A DNA stretch of 64,000 nucleotides, from positions 65,780,015 to 65,844,014 of the forward strand of contig NC_057823.1 of the NCBI RefSeq assembly GCF_910594005.1, in the 5' to 3' direction. The notes under the pieces are model-generated. The model was not told where the DNA came from. It did not search any database and worked only from the letters and a program-made list of their open reading frames with translations. Positions within the stretch are counted from its first letter, which is position 1; each line of letters begins with the position of its first letter. Shown piece by piece: positions 26,576 through 37,756 of this stretch. Source of the DNA: Cervus elaphus (taxonomy: Eukaryota; Chordata; Mammalia; Artiodactyla; Cervidae). Position numbers and translations under genes: made by a program.

Positions 26576-26746
26576 ACTGAATACTCTTCCAGTCTCACAA
26601 GGGCAGGAGTTGAGGAGTCTGTCCATAGAGATGGTAGTAACGGACCAGCTAGTCAGCCTAAGTTGGTGTCTTTATAACTATTAATAAAGGGACAAATGAA
26701 ATACTAATTGGGGTTTCCATTAGATTTTGGAGGAGCATTGTTGCAA

Positions 26747-26934
26747 TGTTTTTAAAATATTTATCTATTTATTTGGCTGCACCAGGTCTTAGTCACAGCA
26801 TGCAGGATCTTTAGTTGCAGTATTCAAACTCTTCATTGCTGAATGTGGGATCCAGTTCCCGGACCAGGGATCGAACCCAGGCCCCCTGCATTGGGAGCAC
26901 AGAGTCTTAGCCACTGGATCACCAAGGAAATTCT
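26747..26934 (-). repeat. CHR-type SINE, antisense, with TSD
   Basis: 'tttggctgcaccaggtcttagtcac' to 'tagccactggatcaccaagg' is a CHR-family SINE in reverse complement. The flanks 'gagcattgttgcaa' (26,733-26,746) and 'gagcactattgcaa' (26,935-26,948) form a 14-bp duplication with two differences, consistent with older age than the Bov-tA copies. Confidence 0.85.
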
Positions 26935-26949
26935 GAGCACTATTGCAAC

Positions 26950-27090
26950 TTAATTCTTACTTTTCACTTATCCATCCATTTATTTGTTCAGCAAATACAC
27001 TGAATTTCCACTGTATGCTCAGCTCTGTGTCAGGTGCTAGGAATACCATGACCAATAAAGAAGACACAGTCTCTTTCCCTGTGAGGGGAG
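26950..27090 (-). repeat. LINE L2 fragment, antisense
   Basis: 'ccatccatttatttgttcagcaaatac' through 'gtgtcaggtgctaggaatacc' is the L2 3' end in reverse complement. Confidence 0.65.
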
Positions 27091-27289
27091 GCAGTTACAA
27101 ATTAGCTGAGAGATCCTGTGCATAAAAAAATTCACCCAGGGAGCTTGTTTAAAGCAAGACTCAGGGGCAGACTCTAGACTTCCTGAATCAGAATATTCAA
27201 GAGATAGCCCTGGGGAGATATGGTAGCAGTCAGTATGGCAATCACACTTGGAGAAATTCTTTTAAAAGTCTTGCATTCCATTAGCAAGC

Positions 27290-27930
27290 ATTTTTTGAGC
27301 CCTTAACCAAGCCCAGGCATGGTGTTAAGTACTAGAAATGCAGACAAAATTAAGACATGTTCCTTGCCTGGCAGGACTTTATTCCCAGTGAAACCAACTG
27401 TCCCATAAACAGAAAATTAAAATGTAATGTAAATGTTATAGCTCAGGTGGTAGAAATCCACCTGCAATGCAGGAGACACCAGTTTGATTCCTGGGTCAGG
27501 AAGAACCCCTGGAGAAGGGATAGGCTACCTACTCCAGTATTCATGGGCTTTGTTGTGGCTCAGCTGATAAAGAATCCACCTGCAATGCAGGAGACCTGGG
27601 TTCAACCTCGGGGTTGGGAAGAACCCCTGGAGAAGGGAAAGGCTACCCACTCAAGTATTCTGGCCTAGAGAATTCCGTAGACTGTATAGTCCATGGGGTC
27701 ACAAAGAGCTGGACACGACTGAGCAACTGTCACTCACTTACTCAAATGTTATAGCATCCATTTGCATGGAGAATCAGGAGATGCTTTGAGAAGTGAGGTT
27801 AGCCTCTCAGAGGCTGGTGGTTCATCTGCGTTTCAATGATAAGCAGAAACATTCCAGGAGGTCAGGGAGGGGGAGCAGAAAGAAGTGAGACAAGTGTGTC
27901 TCAGGCAGGAGGAACAGCATATGCCAAAGA
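27290..27930 (-). repeat. LINE L2, antisense, split by a SINE
   Basis: Left part 27,290-27,430 ('tttttgagcccttaaccaagcccaggc') and right part 27,756-27,930 ('cattccaggaggtcagggag', 'gaggaacagcatatgcc'). The break at 27,431-27,755 is a SINE and its duplication. Confidence 0.6.
27443..27743 (+). repeat. Bov-tA dimeric SINE, sense, with perfect TSD
   Basis: Two tRNA-like heads (27,443 and about 27,546) are followed by the SINE body to 'gactgagcaactgtcactcac'. The flanking 12-bp duplication 'aaatgttatagc' at 27,431-27,442 and 27,744-27,755 is exact. Confidence 0.92.
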
Positions 27931-29040
27931 GAACTCATGACCTAGTTCTTCACCTCCTATGACCTCCTGTGGTACTCCATGCTGGCCTCTCATTGGCCAG
28001 TTATCAAACTCTACAGAAGGGGTCATCCAATGGCCATCCATAAGCCACCATCAGCAAAGTGTTTAAGAAGCATGGAATTGCACATCGAAAAGTGGGCATC
28101 TTAGCTCTCTTTGAAATGTTAAACCATTTGGCCACACTGGACCCTGGCTCTATGTAGCCCCACTTGACTAGGATGGGAGCATCCTCCCCGGATTGCTTCC
28201 TTCTCAAACAGCCCACTCCTCTCCTTGTCTTCACCTGCTTGGCTCCTGGAAGTATTGAGTTTTCAAGTCCCAGTTGATTGGTCCTGCAATGTGGCCTGTG
28301 CAGTGTGTTTATAGGTCAACTCTACCACCAGACTGTGAACTGCTATTCAGAAAGACCATGTGTAGATACTGTTTGGTGTGGCTGAGAACACCTAGCATAG
28401 GACTAACACAATAAACAAATGTTTCCAAGAATCAAAGACTCACACGGCATAGACGCTGGGGGGCTACATGGCCATCAGGGTGAGGTCAGTGCGCCTATTT
28501 GCAGGGCATCTCCCTCTGATGTGGTCCCACTTAGGAAGCCCGAGGGCATTCTAACAAGACGTTAGGCACTGGCAGCAGGCACATGCTTCTTAGTTCTCAC
28601 CAAAGCATCCCTCATCATTTTCAGAGCTGCGAACCAACAGTCCAGAGACTTGTTTTGCTTGACTTGCACAATTCTTTTCAAATTTTGGCATAAAAATCCA
28701 CATTTCTGGCTTCTCTGAAAAAAACCTGGGGCATCAGACAACTCTGGACCCACATTCCTGCTCAGCTTCTATGGTCTTGAGCTGAGAAATGCTGCCTGAT
28801 TTAAGTGTATGGCATAATCTCTCAAGTTTACCAAAGTCCTGCCTGCTGCTTATCAGACATGTGACCAGTATAACAAAATCATGTTACTCAGCTGGGACTG
28901 TAAGCAGGCCAGTGTGCTTACACCTGATTTATATCCTTCAGCATCTTCCATTTTATTATTTTTAATAATATCTATTCCTCACTCTGCAATAAACAGTAGA
29001 GGGCCCAAAAGATATGTAACTCTTGCTCTCAAAAGATTGG
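27931..29040. other. unassigned intron 2 sequence
   Basis: No repeat family or exon recognised; short open frames only. Confidence 0.5.
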
Positions 29041-29043
29041 TCT

Positions 29044-29172
29044 AGGGAATTCCTTGGCAGTCCAATGGTTAAGACTCCATGCTTCCACTGCAGGAGGCTC
29101 CAGTTCGATCCCCTGTCAGGGAACTAAGATCTCGTAAGCTGTAAGATATAGCCAAAAAGCAAAAAAAAACTG
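29044..29172 (+). repeat. CHR-type SINE, short, sense
   Basis: 'gggaattccttggcagtccaatgg' head and 'cagttcgatcccctgtcaggg' box, ending in an A-rich tail. Confidence 0.75.
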
Positions 29173-29224
29173 GCTTTCCTGTAGTAATAAAAAAAAATGG
29201 AGGACTGGTGGGATGGTAAACAAA

Positions 29225-29425
29225 GATTATTTTGAAGACCCATCACGTAACAGAGACTTCATACATGTGATCTTGTTTACACTTTATAATAATCTTGAGA
29301 GGCTATTATTCCCATTTTATAGATAATGCTACTGACAGAATGATTGTGTCTTCTCCATATTACACAGTGAATAAGAGTCTAAGCTAATATGTGAAGCCAG
29401 CTTTGCAGACTCTGTAACTCAGTGA
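29225..29425 (-). repeat. MIR SINE relic
   Basis: 'ttcccattttatagataatgc', 'catattacacagtgaataag' and 'gaagccagctttgcagactctg' form a diverged MIR in reverse complement. Confidence 0.55.
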
Positions 29426-30239
29426 CCTTTAACCCTTGTAAGATAGAGGACACAAAAAACTGAAATGGCAGGAAAAGAGCCCAACACAAGAAGTGCCAAA
29501 AAGAAGTGAAGCTTATGATTCAGGTTTAAGTGCTAAGGCTTCCAAGGCAGAGGTGGGTGGCTGTGGATAAAGAATGAGTATTGGGGGAGGTGGAACAGGG
29601 GTAGGCATTCAAGGGAGGAGCAGATTTTCAGAGTGTCATGAGATGAACATTTTTGAGTGAGTAAGTCACAATATTTCTCCTCCCCTCATCTCTACCACTA
29701 CCATACATGATTGTTTTGCAATCAAGGCAGAGAGCTGTTGTTTTGCTTGTTTTGCAAGGTAGAAAGTTTGGACTTTATCTCTTGTACACACACTCAGTTA
29801 CATGGCAGATGTCTGCATTGCAAGGTTTCTCCTCCTTAACCTATGTCCTCACTTTGAGATACACGGGCCCCAACACTATCTGTGGGTGACTCTGGGTTCT
29901 TATGATAACATTGATGATTGTAATTTTTTTGTTCAGAAACGTGTTTATGAACATCGCTTCCTCTGATTAGTTTGAAGACTTCTGTTGAGAAGGGTGACAT
30001 TACTATTCTCTTGGATGCTCAAGAGAAAGTAGTTACATAGGACATCTGGAAAACTAAGGTTCGTCTATTTGGCTATGCATTCCTTCAAAGCTCTTTTATT
30101 ATTGCCCCACCCCATGGAGTACATGTACCACTACGGCCCCCTTTCATACCCTTGCAGACTGCATTTATTGATTACAGAATTTTTTTCCACTGAATCTAGA
30201 CATAGCCTTAAATTCCCTCTCGCCAGAGCATTCCAAGCA

Positions 30240-30560
30240 GCTACTACAAATTGCTCAGAGTTGCAGTTGATACACAAGATAAAATCCATTTGCCATTACA
30301 AGGCACTACACTGGGAACTGGGGAAAATAAAATGCATTAGGCATTGATTCTGCCCTTAAGAAGCTCAGAGAAAATAGGCATGCACAAAAAACTAATAATG
30401 GAGAGGTTCTCAGCACTCTCTCTCTATCTCTGTCTCTCACATACATACACACACACATATGATCAGAGAAGGGAAGGAAAACATCCAGTTGAAGGAATCA
30501 GACCAGGTTTCATAAAACAAGTACATTTGAACTGAATTTAGAAGGGCAGGTAGAATGTAG
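30240..30560 (-). repeat. LINE L2-like fragment, antisense
   Basis: 'attgattctgcccttaagaagctcagag' and 'ggaatcagaccaggtttcataaa' read like L2 in reverse complement. A CT-rich and CA-rich simple patch sits at 30,415-30,460. Confidence 0.4.
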
Positions 30561-30964
30561 ACAGGAAAATAGGAAAATACACACACAAACATATACACAC
30601 ACACCAAGTTCAACCACTGAAAAGTATATTGGATTGAAACTTACAGACATGGGCCCAAATGCCAGACTATTTTCTTGGATCATTCATGTGTAAATGATGC
30701 AGAGGACCACTCCCAAACTTCTATGACCTCTAAGAGTCCTTCTAGGGCTGCATTTCTATGGTAAGAGTGAACAGAAAACTCCAGGGATAAAATAAGATGC
30801 TTTTGTACCTGCCTTTAGTTGGATGGAGGCTCACTAAACAAATAGACATTCAGAAAAGCTCCAAGCCTTTTCTACCAAGTTGCACAGTCAGGCTACATTT
30901 GTATGTATAAAACAGGTATATTAAGCCAACTGGGGGCCTCAGGTGCATTCATTCAATATTCAAC

Positions 30965-31165
30965 AGATATGCTACATTTAAAATGGATAATCAACAAGGA
31001 CCTACTGTATAGCACTGCCAACTCTGCTCAATATTATATAACAACTTAAATGGGAAAAGAATTTGAAAAGAACTGATATATGTATGTGTATAACTGAAGA
31101 GCTTTGCTGTATACCTAAAACTATCACAACATTGTTAATCAACTATACTCCAATATAAAATAAAA
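30965..31165 (+). repeat. L1 3' UTR-type fragment, sense
   Basis: 'aatcaacaaggacctactgtatagcac' to 'caacattgttaatcaactatactcc' followed by 'aatataaaataaaaag'. It has the same 3' structure as the copies at 23.9 and 34.1 kb. Confidence 0.7.
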
Positions 31166-31169
31166 AGTT

Positions 31170-31640
31170 TAAATTCAACAGGTATTTATGGAGTGCTTAC
31201 TACTGTGAACAAGAACAGAAAGCAACCCCATGCTCGTGGAGCTTACTTGCTAGTAAGGGACACAGCTATTCTTAAACTAATCATACAAATAAATGTGTGA
31301 AAGAAAGGCCATGATTCAATGGAAGCATATTACAAAGGAACCAGCATTGGGCATAGAGATGAATAGGTGTCTAAGCTGAAAACTGAACGCTTTCAGCAAT
31401 GTGGTGCTGAAAACAGGAGGAATATTCTAGAAGCATTCTGAGCAGAGGACTGGTGGGGGAAAAGGGATGTGGGAAGCATGGGGCTGGAGAGGGTGACACA
31501 AGTCAGGCTTGGTGTGCCCTGTTATGGATTTTGATCTTTAGCCCAAGAGCTGGGGAGACCTACTGCAGGGTTCCAAGCAGAGGAATGCCATGTTCAGACT
31601 TGTTTTCTCACTGGGAATCAGAGGCTCCAGAACACTTGAC
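31170..31640 (-). repeat. LINE L2, antisense
   Basis: 'aacaggtatttatggagtgcttacta' to 'tccaagcagaggaatgccatgttcag' follows L2 in reverse complement. It continues beyond the preceding L1 tail, so the L1 probably inserted beside or into it. Confidence 0.6.
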
Positions 31641-32067
31641 CACTTTTGTGCTCCCTGGAGACTTTTTGCTAATGCAGCAACAACTATTGTTCCTTTCCTC
31701 CTGTCCCCAACTTGGGATGGAGTCTCACACATGGGCAGATGGATGGGGACAGACGGTGGGGGAAAGGCTGGGTGTAGGGCTGACTCTGTGGTGTGTCCGT
31801 GGACACACTCTTGGAGATGAAGCTGATTCAGCGGAGGGCCAGGAAATCTGGTGAGTATGTGGGCAGAGGCAGAGAATCATCTAGAACTCCACTTAATATT
31901 ATCAATAGGGAAGGCTACATGACACTGAATCCTGCTTTCCACTCAAACCAAGCAATACAACGGTCCTCAAATTCATACTGCTGTTTCCTCCACCTACAAA
32001 TTCCCCCTCCCACATTCCCTTGTTGAAATCCTGTCCTTCTGGTGTGTCCTAGTTCTTATATCATGCA

Positions 32068-32285
32068 TGATAAGTTGCTTCAGTCGTGTCTGACTCTCTG
32101 TGACCCAATGGACTGTAGCCCTCTAGGCTCCTCTGTCCATGGGACTCTCCAGGTAAGAATACTGAAGTGGGCTGCCCTGCCCTCCTTCAGGGGATCTTCC
32201 TGACCCAGGGATCAAACTGGAGGTGTCTCTTATGTCTCCTGCATTGGCAGGTGGGTTCTTTACCCCGAGGGCCACCTGGGACTCT
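32068..32285 (-). repeat. Bov-tA SINE, antisense
   Basis: 'aagttgcttcagtcgtgtctgactc' to 'taccccgagggccacctggga'. The tRNA-like head is diverged. Confidence 0.85.
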
Positions 32286-32535
32286 CCTAATCCACCCACG
32301 CACCCCTCTTCTCTGCCCTGTGGCCCTTTGTATCTTCCTCACAGCAGACAGCACATTTCACCCTGAGTTTTAGTTACCTGGAGCCTTATTTTATCTGCCC
32401 AACTGGACTAAGCAACTTGTAGGCAGTGACTTTGCTTTTTTAGCTTCCCATGACAGACTCTACCAGAGAATAGTGTGTGATGGTGCTAGTGAAATGAATG
32501 AATGAATGAATGTATAGCTGTATATTAAAGAACAA

Positions 32536-32750
32536 AGTGAAAGTGTTAGTCACTCAATTGTGTCTGACTCTTTGTAGCCCCACTTACTGTAGCCCACCAG
32601 GCTCCTCTGTACATGGAATCCTCTGTCCAGGCAAGAATACTGAAGTGGGTTGCCATTCTCTTCCCCACAGAATCTTCTCAACCCATGGATCGAACCTGGG
32701 TCTCCCATATTGCAGGCAGATACTTTATCATTTGAGCCACTAGGGAAACT
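32536..32750 (-). repeat. Bov-tA SINE, antisense
   Basis: 'agtgaaagtgttagtcactc' to 'tttgagccactagggaaact'. A (GAAT)n run at 32,497-32,511 lies just upstream. Confidence 0.85.
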
Positions 32751-32979
32751 GGACTATGTAACATCAATGGCAGGGATGAAAATAAGGCTGCATTATTACT
32801 GTTTACAGGGTAGCACTTTGCTACAATGAGGTTTGAGAGTTTCAGCAGACTGCATTATAAATTCCTTTGTACGGCTGTTATAACTATATAGCTGAAAAGC
32901 AGGGGATGAAAAGTCCAATCAAAATCTCACTTCAGTTCCTACTGGCCTGTTGGCAGTCAGGGTCCTAAGTAAGATATAT

Positions 32980-33178
32980 ATATATATATAAATAGTGCTA
33001 GGTCATGTCTGACTCTAGCGAGCCCATGAACTGTATCCTGCCAGGCTCTTCTGTCCATGGGATTCTCCAGGCAAGAATACTGGAGTGGGTTGCCATTTCC
33101 TTCTCCAAGGGAACTTCCTCACCCAGGAGTTGAACCCAGGTCTCTCCCGCATTGCAGGCAGATGCTTTACCCACTGTG
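32980..33178 (-). repeat. Bov-tA SINE, antisense, with TSD
   Basis: Body from 'agtgctaggtcatgtctg' to 'cagatgctttacccactgtg'. The flanks 'taagtaagatata' (32,966-32,978) and 'taagtaaggtata' (33,179-33,191) form a 13-bp duplication with one difference. The tail is replaced by a (TA)n run. Confidence 0.9.
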
Positions 33179-33204
33179 TAAGTAAGGTATAAGGCTCCAT
33201 TTTC

Positions 33205-33360
33205 TAAATAACGCATTTCTGGTTCAAGGTCTGGCTCGGCCATGGATGCCCTGCTTGGGCAAGTCAGTTCTCTTTTTTGAAAGTCAGTTTCTTTCAAATG
33301 AAGGGAATAATTATAGCAGTGATGCATGGTTATTTTGAGAAGGAGTAAATGATGGTTGAT
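33205..33360 (+). repeat. MIR SINE fragment
   Basis: 'ctggttcaaggtctggctcggccatg' and 'cttgggcaagtcagttc' with a distal 'aatgaagggaataattatag'. Confidence 0.5.
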
Positions 33361-33880
33361 TTCAAATCAACTTCCCACTCCATAAGGTGCTGTGAGGTAG
33401 ATACTTTTTTTGGCCCCTTTTCATAGATGAGGAAGCTGGGCTCTCAGGGGAGTGAGTGGGGCAATGGCTTGGGTTTCGGGCTCCATCCCTAGACACGTGC
33501 GGCTGGGCTGGGAGTGCTTTCTTCATTTCACGGTATGCTGTGTCCGCTCAGCCCCTTTTGGATGCTGCAGCTTCCTTTCTGTGGCAGCAGCCCGCATCCT
33601 CCCCTGGTGCCCATGCCTGCTGCTCATGCCACAGTCCTGCCTCCCTTCAAGGGACCACAGCTCTGTGCCAGCTGTGGCCAGGTTGTGCAGAGCACACAGG
33701 TTACCAGAAATCTCTTTCTACCTCCAGCCAGTCCCATGACTTTTCTGTAAGACAGCTTGCTGTCCTGCAGGCACAGGGAAGCTCAAGGTCACCGGAGGTC
33801 TGGATCCCAGAGGATGCAGACAAAACCGGGGTTAATGAGGCAGCTGGAGGCTAATGACCTTACATGGAATCTCTAGAATG
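33361..33880. other. unassigned GC-richer block
   Basis: Two overlapping open frames (95 and 132 codons, 33,452-33,854) occur in a block richer in G+C than its surroundings. I recognise no domain, no flanking splice context is convincing, and both frames start in similar register by chance. Not called a gene. Confidence 0.4.
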
Positions 33881-33889
33881 GAAAAGAAT

Positions 33890-34430
33890 TTTTTGAGAAT
33901 AGCTTTTATTTTGTGTACAAAAGTAATGTGTGTATTATAGAGGCCACGTGGACAGACACACCAAACACAATAAAATTTGTATAATTACAGTACTAAGGAT
34001 AAACTTCCCATCTTTTTTCTGAACATATCAATTTAAAAATTAAGAACTAGGGGGGTGGGAGAGAGACTCAAGAGGATATATATGTGTACATACAGCTGAT
34101 TCACGTTCTGTACAGCAGACACTAACACAATATTGTAAAGCAATTATACTCCAATTTAAAAAAACCTAAAAATTAAGAATATATTTATATTATGGCTTAC
34201 TTTTTAGAAGACATTAAAATGAATGTGTAACATTGAAAATAACATGTGTTCCACTGAGTTTAAAAAAAAGTCATTTTATTAGCCAGTAATTTATTTCATC
34301 TATCTCCTTTTACTGAATATCTAGTTTATTCCCAAATGTTTTTTTTTTCTAAAAATAATGCTATGATGATCATCCCAATAAAAGTTTAGCCATTTGTACA
34401 CATCATTCTGATTTTAAAAGCATTAGAGAA
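33890..34430 (-). repeat. old L1-type relic, split by a younger L1 tail
   Basis: 'ttttattttgtgtacaaaagtaatg' on the left and 'aaaaataatgctatgatgatcatcc' on the right resemble old mammalian L1 3' sequence in reverse complement. The 120-base insertion at 34,047-34,166 interrupts it. Confidence 0.4.
34047..34166 (+). repeat. very short L1 3' UTR insertion with perfect TSD
   Basis: A 120-base L1 tail ('cagctgattcacgttctgtac' to 'caattatactccaatttaaaa') is bracketed by the exact 13-bp repeat 'taaaaattaagaa' at 34,034-34,046 and 34,167-34,179. This is a strongly 5'-truncated retroposition event. Confidence 0.88.
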
Positions 34431-34469
34431 TCAGTGGGACAATTTCCAATGAGATTTAATACAATGGCA

Positions 34470-34690
34470 TATACAGGAATTGAAATAACTTGTTCAATGC
34501 CAACTTTGACATTGCTTTGTATGACCTTGAGAAGTTTTTGTGTCCAGTTTAGTTTCTAGATGTATAACAAGGAGTTGATAATAATATATTCTCAGGTCTA
34601 TTGGGCAAATGACATTACTTACATGAAAGAGCTTTGAAAAATCAGAAGTGCTAGGCAAATACACTGTACTATAATTAACTAGGCATTTAA
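34470..34690 (+). repeat. MIR SINE relic
   Basis: 'gacattgctttgtatgaccttgagaag' and 'agctttgaaaaatcagaagtgctaggcaaatac' show a diverged MIR. Confidence 0.5.
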
Positions 34691-35260
34691 TCTATTAACA
34701 TAGTGTATTTGGCTTAAGAAATTATGCAACCCCATTTGGGCAGTAAGTAGTCACAACTCTTTTGGTGGCAAGGGATAGAGAACTAGAGAGTTTTGATTTC
34801 AGCTAGATTCAGGAGCTTGAGTGATAGCATCGGGACAGAGAGAAACTCTCTAGGTTTGGTGGCTTAGCTCTTCTCTAATTGACTTTACACTCAGGTGTCA
34901 GTTCCCAATATACAGCCAGCCTACACCTGCCCATCTCAAAGTCCAGTGGAAAGGGAACTTCTCTTTTGCCCTCTGTTCCACAGAAGTCCTAGATCTGATG
35001 TCACTGAATAAAAATAAGGACATATGCTCATTTCTGAACATGGCACATTGGCCAGCAATTTACATTCTTCAGGTTGTTCTAAGATTATTCACATGTTCTA
35101 AGACTATTCACATTCTTAGATCTTGGGGTGGTAAGAAGAACCAAGTTCTTGGTTTCCTTCAGCCTATATCCAAACTACATGGACATAAGGGAGGAGTAAT
35201 TCCTCCAAAGGAAATCAGGATGCTGTTACCAGAACAATGGACATTAGATACTCAGTAGAC

Positions 35261-35261
<1 letters not shown>
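34691..35261. other. unassigned intron 2 sequence
   Basis: No repeat family or exon recognised. Confidence 0.5.

Positions 35262-35304
<43 letters not shown>
35262..35304 (+). repeat. (AC)21 microsatellite
   Basis: A pure AC run of about 43 bases, the longest dinucleotide tract in the window; probably highly polymorphic. Confidence 0.95.
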
Positions 35305-35306
<2 letters not shown>

Positions 35307-36125
35307 TGTCCTCCTGTGGCACATGTCTTCAGAAGGGAAAATTCAGAGTAGTTAGAGCTAGACCAAGGGTCAACATGGTAAAAGAGATAAGAACCACCAA
35401 TGAGAGAAGCGCATACAAGGGATGGTGGTTGGTATGGCAAGATCAAAGGTCAGTGCAGGCAACAAGTTTGAAATCCAAGCAGACTCATGGGTTAGTCCAA
35501 GCTATAAGGAGTCTCTGCTAATCCCTGCTCAGCCTAAGAGCAAACCCTTGCTCATGGAACAGTTTCAGGAAGCCCATATGCGTATGGCTGGGGGTGTCCC
35601 TTCAGGCCACTCTCTGGCAGAATGTTGGTGCTATCAGGAGCCCCAAGTTATCTGGTGGTCTTGAGGTTAGCCATACTTTCTCCGAATGATCAAGACATTC
35701 TCTGCTCTACTCAGACACTCAAGCTATTGTGCACAAACCCTTTAACAGTTCCTGTTGGAGTCTTGGCTACAATTCTGATAAGCCCACACCACCAGATGGT
35801 AAGTTCTTCTAATTGGTTCTATCTCTTCCAGTTTTTGGCAGGAATGAAGCCTTCCCTATGCCTCAAGATGGGGGATAGAGAGAGCCAGGAAGAAATGAAG
35901 GAGGTTTTAACCTCTGTTAAACAGACAGAGATCTTAAGTTAGTTCTTGTCCAAGGAAAACAGAGTGGTATGTTTTTTTTCTTTCTCTCCACATAAGGCTG
36001 TGGATTCACCATGGACTGAAATTCTAAAATGAATGCTGATAAAACACAGGATTGTAATGACTGAAAAATGGTTTAGATAGAAAAGTCAACTGGTCTAATT
36101 CAACCATTGATATTTATGGAGCATC
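35305..36125. other. unassigned intron 2 sequence
   Basis: Open frames of 94, 80 and 106 codons overlap here with no recognised domain. Not called genes. Confidence 0.45.
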
Positions 36126-36127
36126 AT

Positions 36128-36466
36128 GGTAGAAATATGTGCTTATTTGGTAATCATTTCTTCTCCAAACTCCTTGGGAAGAGTATATCTCCTGGTTCCA
36201 CTAATACTGTTTGGTCATGTGACTTGCCTTGGAAAATGGGATATTTGCATGTTTCAAGCAGAAGTCATTGAAAGAACATGTTCTAGAGAACCGTCTGCTC
36301 CCAGAAGAAAGATAAATGCAAAAGACAGGTGCTACAGTCAACCTACACACTGAAGTCTGAAGCAAAGTCATCTCAGCTGACTGGCAGACTCATAATAGTA
36401 AATACTCATTGTTATGTACCATTGAAATGGGGTGGTTTGTTATGCAGCAATAGCTGACGAATACAA
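36128..36466 (+). repeat. LTR-like relic (probably MaLR/MLT1)
   Basis: 'ttggtcatgtgacttgccttgg' and the end 'ggggtggtttgttatgcagcaatagctgacg' match old mammalian MaLR-type LTRs as I remember them. No internal viral genes are present. Confidence 0.45.
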
Positions 36467-36469
36467 GCT

Positions 36470-36830
36470 ACTACTGTATGATCCACACTTTGCTAGGTAC
36501 TAAAGGAACAACGGAGAGTGAAAGATATGGTCTTGGTTCCCACAAAGCACATGTTCTATAGAGAGATAGGAAATAAATACATTTACAAATAAAAACTAGT
36601 AATATAGATTGTATCTATGGTCATAAAGAAAATAGGATGTAGAGGCAAATCACTAGGTAGAAGAGAACACCTACTTTGGATTAAGTGGTCAAGGAAGACT
36701 TCTCCAAGGAGGTGATATGTAAGCTCAAATATGAAAATTGGAAAGGAGCCAGACAGGTGTATGATCCTCTGTGGAATGTGAAAACAGCCACATGGGCAAG
36801 TTAGATTGAGAATCTCAGTCTAGCCAGGAG
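36470..36830 (-). repeat. LINE L2, antisense
   Basis: 'ttctatagagagataggaaataaata' and 'tcaaggaagacttctccaaggaggtgatatg' are L2 phrases in reverse complement. Confidence 0.6.
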
Positions 36831-37059
36831 AGAAGGAGGAGCTCTGAAAAGATTCCTTGCAAGTCAGGTCACTCCTAGAGCAGGTAGTCCAAGAGCGTAT
36901 GTTGGCTTGCCTGCACCAAGTTGCATGTGCAAGTCAAAAGCTGACAAAGATGCACTTGCTGCCAAGGCAAGACAGCCACAGGACGTGGAAGCCACAGAGC
37001 ATAGTAGAGACAGAGGTAAGACTTCCTAGGGCATTCCTAACAGAGAGGTGATAACATTA

Positions 37060-37756
37060 AGTTGGCTTAAAGCTTAAAATTCAGAAAACTAAGATCATGG
37101 CATCCAGTCCCATCACTTCATGGAAAATAGATGGGGAAACAGTGGCTGACTTTATTTTGGGGGGCTCCAAAATCACTGCAGATGGTGACTGCAGCCATGA
37201 AATAAAAAGACACTTGCACCTTGGAAGAAAAGTTATGACCAACCTAAACAGCATATTAAAAAGCAGAGACATTACTTTGCCAACAAAGGTCCATCTAGTC
37301 AAGGCTATGGTTTTTCCAGTGGTCATGTATGGATGTGAGAGTTGGATTATAAAGAAAGCTGAGCGCCGAAGAATTGATGCTTTTGAACTGTGGTGTTGGA
37401 GAAGACTCTTGAGAGTCCCTTGGACTACAAGGAGATCCAACCAGTCCATCCTAAAGGAGATCAGTCCTGGGTGTTCATTGGAGGGACTGATGATGTTGAA
37501 GCTGAAACTCCAGTACTTTGGCCATCTGATGCGAAGAGTTGACTCATTGGAAAAGACCCTGATGTTGGGAGGGATTGAGAGCAGGAGGAGAAGGGGACGA
37601 CAGAGGATGAGATGGTTGGATGGCATCACTGACTCAATGGACATGAGTTTGGGTGGACTCCGGGAGTTGGTGATGGACAGGGAGACCTGGCGTGCTGTGG
37701 TTCATGGGGTCACAAAGAGTCGAACACGACTGAGTGACTGAACTGACTGACTGACC
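37060..37756 (+). repeat. BovB (RTE) LINE, ORF2 C-terminus and 3' end
   Basis: About 700 bases of BovB. An uninterrupted 214-codon frame (37,097-37,741) is preserved: residues 1-20 read MASSPITSWKIDGETVADFI, with later blocks LKSRDITLP, VVMYGCESW, RRIDAFELWCWRRLLRVPW and YFGHLMRR. It is the region downstream of the reverse-transcriptase catalytic core, so it has no catalytic motif and is not a complete enzyme. A small deletion is likely near residue 20, where family members usually have a few more residues. The tail 'actgactgactgac' is the BovB 3' end. Confidence 0.92.

Noticed and set aside
33452..33854. Overlapping 95- and 132-codon frames in a GC-richer block
   Set aside because: No recognised domain, no splice or promoter context, and the frames compete for the same bases.
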